A stretch of DNA of 64,000 nucleotides, from the NCBI GenBank assembly GCA_026874595.1, contig CM049318.1, positions 34,307,956-34,371,955 on the forward strand. The letters are read 5' to 3'. Below are positions 55,220 through 64,000 of the stretch, one piece after another (position 1 is the first letter of the stretch; each line of letters opens with the position of its first letter). The position numbers were made by a program, and so were the translations under genes. This DNA comes from Sipunculus nudus. Taxonomy: Eukaryota; Annelida; Sipuncula; Golfingiida; Sipunculidae. The notes beneath the pieces were generated by a model. It did no database searches. It was not told the origin of the DNA and saw only the letters and a program-made list of their open reading frames with translations.

Positions 55220-55520
55220 CGCCCACATTCGTGGACTAGTAGCTATACGTAAAATCCCTACCAAACAGAGTTGTAGCTCGTATGTCCGATTCTGCGCTTT
55301 GAGAAGATGGAATTGTTCTTGAGGATGTACCAGTTGTACGAGCGATTCATTTGGGGCCCAGAAAAATTAGACCTGGTCTGTACTGCTAAATATAATCTGT
55401 TTCAAGATAAGGTAATTTAAGGGTGCTAGTCTGTATTCAGACTGGTATCCCGGATGAACGGTTTCGGATTTTTTGCACTGATGAGTACTGAAATATGAAA
55501 GTACTCCAAGGTGAGTCTTA
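55220..55520. other. No gene recognised
   Basis: Possible leader remnant of the LTR element, without coding capacity. Confidence 0.35.
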
Positions 55521-55524
55521 AGGT

Positions 55525-55640
55525 GGATATCTATCTGTGGAGAGAGTTTGGTGGCCATTAGACCTTTAGAAGCTGGAGGAACGCATTGGGATGACCACGC
55601 TCACATCCGCAAATTAGAGTAGGAATATCCTAACCCTCCA
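55525..55640 (+). repeat. R5 dispersed repeat, copy 3
   Basis: 'ctgtggagagagtttggtggcca', 'gaagctggaggaacgc', 'gatgaccacgctcacatccgcaa' match the copies at 2535 and 41990. Confidence 0.65.
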
Positions 55641-55649
55641 TATAATTAC

Positions 55650-56375
55650 ATTAAAATTTGTTCTGAAAATGTTGTGTGTAAAACTGCACAGAGTCAAACG
55701 AAATAACCAAGGGTGAAATTTAAATGCCTCTGGCCACCTGGCCGTGGTATATCAATCCATGCAGGGTCATGAGGTACCAAAAATACGATGCATGAGAACG
55801 AGGCCCTGTGAGCCTACACATTAGTACCCAAGGACCCATCTCCCACGCTAAAGATTATGAGAGGTCACATACTTAAACTAGGCAATTTTACACCAACAAG
55901 CAATATATATGACGAAGTGGCAACTGTCAGCCGGTTGAGTCTTTCAGGAGATATGACTGCATCCAAAGGTTGCCTATGAGAGTCTTGAAACACGCTGAAA
56001 TAGAACGCCAGACTTTCATAACATTAAATTTGAAACCGCTTGTCCAACGCCAACATAAATGGTTGTCACTTCGTTAATGCCAATACAACTGTCACAGGAT
56101 TCAATAGACACCCCCACCCCACCCCCAACGCGAGCCTACCCCTCATTGCACTTATCTCGGTCGAAACATATTAGTTTCTGAAAACATACTGTCTAGGCCT
56201 ATATATTGCTGTTGTGAATGTTAATGGCTATACGAAGTCAAATCGGATAAGGTGTGAACCCCATCCTAGGCTCTTAGACAAGTCAATAAGTTCGTAGCTA
56301 GCGTCTCCGCGTATAAGCAAATGGATGAAGTTAAGCACCGGCGAAGAGGATTAGTTCGCTATCCCTATCGTGGGA
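55650..56375. other. No gene recognised
   Basis: Mixed composition, short open frames only. Confidence 0.4.
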
Positions 56376-56379
56376 TGCT

Positions 56380-56600
56380 CCCAAAACCGTGTTTGCATTC
56401 ACTTATTCGACCCATATTCCCGGGTTCATTCGTGCATATATAAGTGAGTAGTACATCTGTGAGTGATCGTTGATGACGCTCCTGAATCCGGATCAAAATG
56501 TGATCGATTTTTCATTGGTCCATTCCCCTGAAAAATTTCATGAGATTCCATTCATGATTGCGTGTGCTATGTTGTGAACGCATGCACACGCATTCACATG
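56380..56600 (-). repeat. R4 dispersed repeat, copy 3
   Basis: Inverted relative of 41040-41290. On the minus strand it reads 'cacgcaatcatgaatgga', 'tctcatgaaatttttcag', 'gatccggattcagga', 'gcacgaatgaacccgggaatatg'. This is the best-preserved match to copy 1. Confidence 0.75.
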
Positions 56601-56609
56601 AACACATAC

Positions 56610-57530
56610 TCTCCTGCATGACGAAAGCATCTAGTCAGACGCGAACTAAACTCCCGAGGCAGCGGAAATCTTGCGCTTCTAACGAAGCTATTGATTTTCC
56701 CACTGCCTGCTTTGACCATTTATGATGCACTTAAACACCAGGTGGTGCACATGGGCCTGTCTGCTGAAAAAAAAACTGCTGATGTGACGAGCAGCCAACC
56801 AAATGCAAGTCGACAAACACTAAAAGGCATCTGGCTCCGCCTAGAAACCACACGTTGGGCAATTCTCTCTGAGCCTGTGGCCTGTTCAAACGGTCGCCGG
56901 GGCGATGAGCTGTAGCTGTCTCTCAAAACGAAATGGACAACATTGGCTTCGTGTATTCCTCGCTTGGCTGGTAAGCCGTTTTGTCTTCAGCACAGGGTCT
57001 CATCTGATTGGACCAAAATACAGTGCTCCCCTCTGGTGTAGAGATTCAGGATACAAGTTCATAACAAACAGCGCTTACGATATAGGTAGTTGGCCTATGG
57101 GTAAAGCGCTGTGTAAAGAGCGTAGAAGCGAACAAGGAGAACAGTTAACTTTTCAAAGCTTCTTAATTTAGAAAGACCTTTACAGAAGGACCGAATCAGG
57201 GGCTATTCGGTGCCTGCACAGTCGGGGGAGGGCGAATACATGTCGATTGATTGATAATCATTATTTCCTCTGAATAATACAGAGAACAAAATTAACATTA
57301 TGGTATTAAACATACAAAATACAGTACACATATATATCGTGTAGATTCGGTTGTAAAATAGCCGCAATTGAACCCAAAAGGAATATAAAAGATAAGGAGC
57401 TGTGTAAGAACAAATAAATTAGAAAATAAATAAAGAATAACATTCAAATGCATTCGAGAAAAAAATCGAGCCAAAAGGGCAAACATTTACTATCTTCTTT
57501 CAAAATATAAGATCGGGTACTCCAAGTCAT
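56610..57530. other. No gene recognised
   Basis: 56690-57170 is less AT-rich with overlapping open frames of 74 and 88 codons but no recognised motif. Nothing nameable beyond. Confidence 0.4.
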
Positions 57531-57537
57531 CAATTAC

Positions 57538-57580
57538 AGATTTAACAGAGCTAAAGTACAGATTTAACAGAGCTAAAGGA
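57538..57580. repeat. Exact ~21-bp tandem duplication
   Basis: 'acagatttaacagagctaaag' style unit occurs twice in direct succession, with one base difference at the junction. Confidence 0.8.
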
Positions 57581-57834
57581 CAACGCTGCATTGTACAAAA
57601 AATGAACTGATACATCATGCGTTTTTTTTTCAATACACTCTGTAGCTATATATATATGTAGATATATCCTTCCCAAGCATAAAAGTCAACAAATCCCATT
57701 CGTCTATCACACTGAGCTCCGTAAACACAGAGGTTGGGAGGTTATCATTTAAGAAATCCAATAGTATCTCCCGCTGACATGTAGCTTGTGAACAGATTGA
57801 AGAAATATGAAACACCAAATAAGTGTCGACAAAA

Positions 57835-57985
57835 ATGACAAAGAAACGACCCAAGAATTTCATGAGATTCCATTCATGGCTGCATAAATTATTTTGTGAA
57901 CAAATTCATAATCACATACACAAACACACAGACGAACTCAGGATGAACTCATACGGCATACCTTCCTGGCGGAGGCAATTATTTA
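57835..57985 (-). repeat. R4 dispersed repeat, copy 4 (partial)
   Basis: 'gaatttcatgagattccattcatggctgc' and 'ttgtgaacaaattcat' match copy 3 in the same orientation; only the end block of R4 is retained. Confidence 0.55.
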
Positions 57986-58061
57986 TAGACTGTTTAGAGA
58001 TACTGTCATGTGCCGAAGTATACCATGTGGCATATATACCCAACCCTAGTCAGATGTATAT

Positions 58062-58063
<2 letters not shown>

Positions 58064-58096
<33 letters not shown>
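58064..58096. repeat. (GT)n microsatellite
   Basis: About sixteen GT units. Confidence 0.95.
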
Positions 58097-58100
<4 letters not shown>

Positions 58101-58173
58101 CAATCAATGTCAAACTGATGCTCCGTACAATCTTGCATTGTCAAGATCAAATGAATTGAATTGAATAATATAA

Positions 58174-58262
58174 AGTATTGTATTGTATTGTACTGTATTG
58201 TATTGTATTGTATGGTATTGTATGGTATTGTAGTGTATCGTATCGTATCGTATCGTATTGTT
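58174..58262. repeat. (TATTG)n pentanucleotide array
   Basis: About seventeen 5-bp units, grading from TATTG through TATGG to TATCG, which shows the array evolving by local spread of variants. Confidence 0.9.
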
Positions 58263-58264
58263 TG

Positions 58265-58740
58265 TTAGGCCGGCCCAGAGACTGGGTCAAGCCAAACCGA
58301 AATTAGAATATAAACAACGCTGAAAAAGGACTGAGGTATGGGGTTAGAGGCAAAGGATAAACTTAACAGTTCAGAAAACTAAAATATTTTATTTTAACAT
58401 AGAGAAAAAGTTATTTAATAAATATTATATTATTTTAGGCAAAAGATATACTGAACAGTGTAGGAAAAGAAAAACAAAAGCTGAATATTGAAGCTTGTAT
58501 ACAGTTTATATGGGAATATGCAAGACGAGACTATTGTATGGCCAAAAATATAATAAAACTGAAAGGGATGAAACGGATGTTATTATGCGGGCTCCAAGGT
58601 TGAAATTCCCATTGGCCCACTCCCGATGTGTGCTTGGACCCACTAGTGGACCCGGAAATGACAAGAAGTGGGATTATTTAATTTATATAACAAAATGCAC
58701 GTTGATTTTTTTTTTTAATATTTGTTCGTTTTCTTTTTTA
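58265..58740. other. No gene recognised
   Basis: AT-rich; an 82-codon open frame at 58495-58743 has no recognised motif. Confidence 0.4.
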
Positions 58741-58745
58741 TGACC

Positions 58746-59085
58746 TTTGATGGAGGTTACCGCCTCTATTTTAATGCTGGCACGTCTAATTACTGTATGA
58801 ACATCTGCAGAATCCCATCCACATTCTACTTGGCAGGGACTTGCACTTGATAATCCAGGTGTCAACTAGGCTCGGTGTACCACTCCTGCTGGTCCTCGGT
58901 GTGGTCTTTACACTTAGGAACCCCGGAAAGGCGCACTCTTTGGTGAGAGAACCACGACTTTTGGGCACAGTTTCCCCATTTAGCTACAAAGCGCTCACCC
59001 TGTGTGGGGTCTACCGTGAAAACCGCTCCTTGGCTGGGATTCGAGCTCGATCTCCTAGCTGACTTAGAGTCTTAGACCATATATT
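58746..59085 (-). repeat. tRNA-derived SINE, copy C
   Basis: Minus orientation. The head has a box B relative ('cgagctcgaatccca'), with body 'ttttcacggtagacccc', 'gagcgctttgtag', 'gtgcgcctttcc' and the 3' end 'ggcggtaacctcc' shared with copy A. The box A region is degenerate. Confidence 0.7.
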
Positions 59086-59324
59086 TATTTCTGGTCGCTG
59101 AAAGCATACCTGGTGTGTTTATTTGAATACGATGAGTATAGACTGATCATAAAACCAATAACAGTAACTAAGAATGATCAAAACCTAGTTTTATACATAA
59201 ATTATGAATAAGATACATTATCTTTTAATAAAAAAAGTCTATTGCAAACTTGCTTTTTTAACTTAATTGACTTAATTAGTTTGCAACATCGCCAGATTAA
59301 CACAAATGCTTTGAAGTCATTTTA

Positions 59325-59775
59325 AGCAGCCGACTTTATACCAGATCACGTGGTCCCGTTTGTTTACATGACCTGAAGGAGAGCAGTGAATGGCCTGGCT
59401 TTCTCTGGTTGGCTCTAGTCATCATGTGATGGAGCATCAAAAACGCCCCATTGTTTGATTTTTAAGTATGTTAAGCATAATCCCCAATAAAATTCACAGT
59501 ATTGGTCATTTTTTTTTTAAATCTGTGACCAATCAAAGACATGTTGTCAAGATGCTTGTTTGGGACTGCTTGGAGGGGTATTTTTGGCTTCCCTGATTCG
59601 GGCCAGGATGGTAAAAAAAGGAGATACACAAGCCCCATTTTCTTGGTCTAGTTTGACTGAAGAAACAATAAATTCTCAGGTAAAAAAAGTTTAATATCAG
59701 AATTGATTTTTTAAATTATTTAAAAGAGGCCCATAGTTATATAAAATGTTATATCGGGAAATAAATACAGCTACC
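59325..59775 (+). repeat. R2 dispersed repeat, copy 3
   Basis: 'agatcacgtggtcc', 'gttggctctagtc', 'taagcataatc', 'tgggactgcttggagggg', 'acacaagcccc', 'ttatttaaaagaggccca' and 'aaataaatacagc' are collinear with copies 1 and 2. Confidence 0.75.
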
Positions 59776-59779
59776 TGTC

Positions 59780-60825
59780 ATACGGCTCCTACCAAACTAG
59801 GGCGAGAGCCACGAAAATTGGCTGCCAGCCAATCAACCAAGTTCTGTGTAGGCCAGCCACAGCTGGGTTTCTGACACGGTTTGTCTTGATAGAAATAACT
59901 TGTTTTATAACTGACCTCCAGATGGCAGTAATATCGCCGTTTAGGAATTGTCAGAACGCCGCACTTGTTCATGGGACCTGATTATAGTGGAAACTCTCAT
60001 TTAAATCTAATTTATTGAAACGCGGCAGAACTGTAGCACCAAGCCGTTAATAAAGAAGAGTATAAAAATTAAGGTTAACAATTCTACCGCAGTCTAGGAT
60101 AAGCTGAATTTGGTAATGTTCATATATCAAAAGTTATATGTCTGTGTGTAAATTTATGTATGCTCGCAGCCGTTCATCGTCAATTTTTTTTTTCTTTTTA
60201 AAATAAAACCCTTCTCGGCAAAATAGTGCAGTCAGCTCAAGGTTCCTAAATATCACTGCCACGCCCCTATCTCCCCACAGTATATCGATCGTGTTTGGGC
60301 GGAGCTGTTTATGCGTTGTCATCGTGCCGCGTGCGTGGCTACGAAATCCGCGCCGGGGCGTGACGAACCCCAACCAGCGACGTCACCGGGTCATGAGTCA
60401 TGACCCCGTCATCTTTCATTGCCTCAGAATGGATATCCATGCATAATTTTAGTACAAATAATATATATGAACAATTCTTAAGGTCGTAGTAACGTAAAAT
60501 ACTTCTGTCCATATTTGAAATCTATAGATATAAATTTTTGCCCGAATGAAGCATAAATTTCAGAATGTTGACCTGTTATATATAACAAACTCATAGTTTT
60601 TGATTTTAAGATTTAAAAATTGAAACAAAATGTTTCTTTTAGAAATAAAGCCTTTACCCTTTCCTTCTTTTCGATTCAAATTTTAAATGTTTAATGATTT
60701 AAAAAATGAAAGTTGAATTAAATGGCTAGTATTTAACTGAATATAAACTGCTAAATATAATTGTAGGTTGTGAGGTTATCACTGTGAAGGCGGGAGATAG
60801 AATGAAATATTATATGTTATGTACA
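59780..60825. other. No gene recognised
   Basis: A 79-codon minus frame (60134-60373) contains LWGDRGVAVIFRNLEL, faintly like the strand of LINE endonucleases before the catalytic core, but too little to call. The rest is AT-rich. Confidence 0.35.
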
Positions 60826-60872
60826 TACACTACGGTGGCTCGTATAGGGCATGTACAAAATTATTTTTTTTT

Positions 60873-61085
60873 CTCGTTCCCACGCGATAGTATCCCGTGG
60901 CCGCGCGATAATTATCTCGTTCCCACGCGATAGCATCTCGTTCCCACGCGATAATTATCTCGTTCCCACGAGATAGTATCTCCTTCCCACGCGATAATTA
61001 TCTCGTTCCCACGCGATAGTATCTCGTTCCCACGCGATAATTATCTCGTTCCCACGCGTTAGTATCGCGTGGCCACGCGTTAGTA
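60873..61085 (+). repeat. Left 21/22-bp array of the foldback element
   Basis: Ten units alternate between '...gatagtat' (21 bp) and '...gataattat' (22 bp) forms, giving a ~43-bp dimer period. Variants include 'gtggccgcgcgat' and the palindrome CGCGTGGCCACGCG near 61066-61079. Confidence 0.9.
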
Positions 61086-61737
61086 TGCCATGCTATAGCT
61101 TAAGCCCTCATTTGGACAAGAATGTCTGTGGTCTGTTTTATATGCAGCTTAAATTGTTTGTATGTATTTCGTTGTATGTGTGTTTGCGCCGAATGCTTTG
61201 AGGTAAATTTCAGCAGTTTTCATTGCGTTGGTTCACCATTTCGTTGCGTTGGTTCAACTAGCCCATTTTTATTTGTTCATGGATAGCTGTATTGAGGTTT
61301 TTTGGGGGGTAAGGGTGATATAAACCCTTGTGTACCAAACATGAATTAAACTGAAACACTTGTATGTATTTTACCTTCCCAGTAAATCTTATTTTTAGGA
61401 CTAGGGTTGGGGTTATTTAATTTCGGGTATACCGAACAGGGTAAACAACATGTCGGTTTGTGTTATGTCTCAAGGGAGAAGCTTACAACAAAAGGTCTCA
61501 GCCATGCCACTTCATTATGACTGGGGGAGGGGTTAAGGAGACGTTTCTACGAGAAATTTGCTCATTCTTCCCCTTCACATTTTTCTTTCTACAATAAAAC
61601 TTCAGTTATGTTTTCATAGGCGGCAAAACCGTTGGGGGGGGGGGGGGCGAACCCCCCATAATTTTTTACCCCCCCCCCAAAAAAAAAAATAATGATGGGT
61701 ATAAAACATCAACTTTATTATTATTGTGTATTTGGTA

Positions 61738-61824
61738 TAGTATCGCGTGGGAACGAGACAATTATCGCGTGGCCACGAGATACTAACGCGTGGGAACGAG
61801 ATACTAACGCGTGGGAACGAGATA
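61738..61824 (-). repeat. Right 21/22-bp array of the foldback element
   Basis: Four units in inverted orientation relative to the left array: 'gcgtgggaacgaga', with one 'gcgtggccacgaga' variant. Confidence 0.9.
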
Positions 61825-61861
61825 AAAATAATTTTGTGCATGTCCTATACGAGCAACCGTA

Positions 61862-62760
61862 CGTGTTGGGTTGTGAAGCATTGGAAATTAAGGCTGTGTT
61901 ATCCATATGACAAAATTAGCATGGCCAAAAGCCTTAACAGACAAAGCTTGATAAAAAAGGATAAAACCATGCAAAATGCATGAAGATATCTAAGCAGAAA
62001 TTATGGTAAATCTAAAACCAATGTGTTTTATATAAAGTGTTCTTAGGGGCTCCAAGTTATGCTTTACGAAACAAATACAATTTCTATTATACTGGATATA
62101 CATGACCGTTTACAACTCGCTACAGTAGGTAGGCCTATGACGCACCGCATATAGTTGAATAAATGTATGCATTAAGGGTATTTTTTCATCCCCTTGGTGC
62201 AAACCTTAATTTACAAGTTAAGGGACACCGTGCATTTGCTCATCAGTTGCCCAAAGTGTGCAAAATTTATTGTTTCTGTATCAGAATAACATATATATTC
62301 TTCCACGACTTTGATAAGTAGTTAGTGTGAAATCACAGGCAGGGCTCAATGGAGATTCCATCTGGAACATTCAGTCAAACAAGCACGACCGATGAATCGA
62401 GAATTCTTCCCAACATCACTTGATGGAGTTGACCCTAACTCGGAGTTGCCTTGAAACAATCAATCTCGTTATTTCCTCATGATTACAGACCCGGTTCATC
62501 AACAGACCAAGCTACAGGGCGAGACTGGCCCCTAATCATTTACACTTTTTATAACATATTTGTTTCTGTCTCATTATACGCCTGACAGAAATGAATCAGA
62601 TAAAATTACTGAGAAATTACGGCATGATTACAGGCAAGGTCCTGCTAGGAAAGTCAGCTGATTGCGTGGGATTGAATTCTTACTGGAGCGAAGACCAAGC
62701 TGTGAAATAAAATTAAATGGCAGCAATAACCTCAAAATGCTGACTACAAGACATATGCTA
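61862..62760. other. No gene recognised
   Basis: Mixed AT-rich DNA without a supported gene. Confidence 0.4.
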
Positions 62761-62765
62761 TATAT

Positions 62766-62874
62766 CAGTGGCAGCTCCTTCTTTTTCAGCTGCCGCGAAC
62801 TTTTAAAGGTTTTCTTATCAGTCTTACTAGATTGGGCCTTTCACTCATGTTCCAAAATCCTGGATCTGCCCCTG
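62766..62874. mobile_element. Very small hAT-like inverted-repeat element (tentative)
   Basis: Ends CAGTGGCAGCTCC and, inverted, CAGGGGCAGATCC, similar in style to 53451-53642. Flanking sequence is TA-rich on both sides, so a duplication cannot be judged. Confidence 0.35.
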
Positions 62875-62879
62875 TAGAT

Positions 62880-64000
62880 ATATATTGTGTAAGGATGGCA
62901 GTCTATGACAACATCTTCCATTAGCCTCTATCTGCAGAAGAGAACCGTTGCATACTTGTTTTGTCAAATATTTCTTTGCTATGTATTCCCTGTTATCTTG
63001 ACATTGTCGTGTTGGAGTGATATATGGTTATGGGGTTTGTCTAAGATTTTCATGATTTCTGGTGTTTGCGAAATTGAACAGACCTTTAAATATAAAGAAT
63101 ACAAAAGGAAAGACCCGTCAGAGTATCTCGGTAACATGCGAGGTCCTATATTACTACTGACAAGGATGTAACTGCAGCTATTTAGATGTAAACAGGAGTA
63201 TATACTGGCTGGCTTCCTTTGGCAGTGACATAGTCTATAACATCAACAGTTTTTTAGCTGTAAGTTTTTTTTTCTTCAAAGCTTAATTGTTTTCTTATAT
63301 GTTAGTTTTGCTTTCATGTCATGAATTTCCGTATAAGGCATGGTTTATATAAAGTAGACACAAAGAAAGGTTTAGTTAAATGTTTTAACATTTAGATAAA
63401 GAATTCCCAGAAAGAGTTTTTAAGTTATTTCTTCCTCCGAGTATACTTGGCAATATGCTATCTCTGAAGATTTACCCCGGACCAGAGGAATTATTATCAA
63501 CATCAGGGTGACATACTTAATGCAAACGCGGATCCGGGGGGGGGGGGGTGTATGGGTGGGTAGTGTGTAGGGGATGGCGATCGTCAACCCCTCCATGCTC
63601 TCGACTACTGACAACTAACTATTAACTTTTTGGATTTGATTGAAGCATGGTATTTTTTAAAATCCTCTATAGCTGTAACATTCATTTTGTAATTATTACT
63701 CCTATATACCGGTGACCATCGTTTTCCTTTTTATTTAATTTTTCCTAAAATAGTCATCATCATTAAAGCCCCGAAGTTTCACGCTTAGAAGCCACCAAAA
63801 GGCCCTCCACATATGAGTGTGCGCCCGCGTGTCTGTGTGTATGGGTACCTGTGTGAAATCCTAGGTCCGTCCCTTTTAGTCCGACGCCAGTCAGACCATG
63901 ACAGATCTTCAGGTCTCTCCTCACACGTATATATAGGCATGTAATCTGTAATTAAGTGATCCATCAATATCAGCTGATGTAATCTTATTAAAATGTCTCT
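62880..64000. other. No gene recognised; G12 run at ~63537-63548
   Basis: An 88-codon plus frame (62905-63171) has a hydrophobic middle but no recognised motif. A GGATCC followed by a G run and GGGTGGGT lies at 63530-63560. Nothing else nameable to the window end. Confidence 0.4.

Larger units (their letters stand above)
60831..61861. mobile_element. Foldback-type element with tandem-repeat inverted ends
   Basis: A 1031-bp element. The outer ends are inverted copies ('tacggtggctcgtatagg' left; 'cctatacgagcaaccgta' right), continuing with 'catgtacaaaattattttt'. Inside the left end are ten, and inside the right end four inverted, ~21-22-bp units 'ctcgttcccacgcgata'. The centre (61090-61735) has no coding frame and includes G, C and A runs. 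Inverted ends built from short tandem units are the hallmark of foldback elements such as Drosophila FB. No target duplication could be identified. Confidence 0.75.

Noticed and set aside
57085-57130. 'ggtagttggcctatgggtaaagcgct' as a SINE head
   Set aside because: Only a weak box A match, with no box B at the right distance and no shared body with the other SINEs.
60134-60373. LINE endonuclease fragment from GDRGVAVIFRNLEL
   Set aside because: One short phrase without catalytic motifs on either side is too little.
60873-61085. Regularly spaced short repeats resembling a CRISPR array
   Set aside because: The 21/22-bp units are contiguous without unique spacers, recur inverted at the other end of the element, and the DNA is eukaryotic with no cas genes.
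62905-63171. 88-codon frame as a membrane peptide gene
   Set aside because: Hydrophobic composition is expected from the T-rich strand; no signal/start context, motif or splice support.

Overview
The window is a gene-poor, AT-rich piece of a metazoan nuclear genome. The repeat content, a GT7 glycosyltransferase, a P2X7-C-terminal-domain relic and a Steamer-like LTR with a tRNA-Leu-type primer site suggest a marine invertebrate, perhaps a mollusc or another spiralian. That assignment is inference. Nothing is organised as in bacteria: there are no operons, and putative introns and many transposon layers are present.

The left half (1-31 kb) is nested mobile DNA. A dispersed repeat (called R1 here) has an uninterrupted copy at 2.8-4.5 kb. 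A second copy starts at 5.5 kb and is spread over about 12.5 kb by later insertions. One insertion is a full-length, apparently intact, 5.1-kb non-LTR retrotransposon (LINE copy 1, 6.6-11.7 kb, minus strand). Another is a 4.5-kb element (13.4-17.9 kb) that itself holds a solo LTR and a ~150-bp tandem array. A second, nearly identical LINE (25.4-30.5 kb) sits at the same position of a third R1 copy. Both of its proteins carry damaging changes: a stop in the ORF1 zinc knuckle and loss of an endonuclease catalytic Asp. Between the LINEs lie a second solo LTR, a P2RX7_C-domain relic, a GC-rich inverted repeat and a MITE with 72-bp near-perfect terminal inverted repeats and an exact 10-bp target-site duplication.

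The middle (31-36 kb) is a long AT-rich element bounded by ~190-bp inverted repeats with hairpins, carrying a decayed reverse-transcriptase fragment. The clearest host gene is a complete, single-coding-exon beta-1,4-galactosyltransferase-family (GT7) type II membrane enzyme at 38308-39630 (+).

The right half (39.9-64 kb) has tRNA-derived SINEs, a third solo LTR and several dispersed repeat families. It also has a likely small multi-exon minus-strand gene (47.5 to 42.5 kb), visible from a TATA box, splice sites, a signal-peptide exon and a cysteine-rich terminal exon. The modelled product is a ~102-residue secreted protein with eight cysteines after the signal peptide. Further right are a Steamer-like LTR with primer-binding site (55 kb) and a foldback-type element (60.8-61.9 kb) whose inverted ends are arrays of ~21-22-bp units.

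The strongest candidates for something new are the site-specific LINE and its repeat target, the eight-cysteine secreted protein gene, and the foldback element. All family assignments come from reading motifs; no database search was run.
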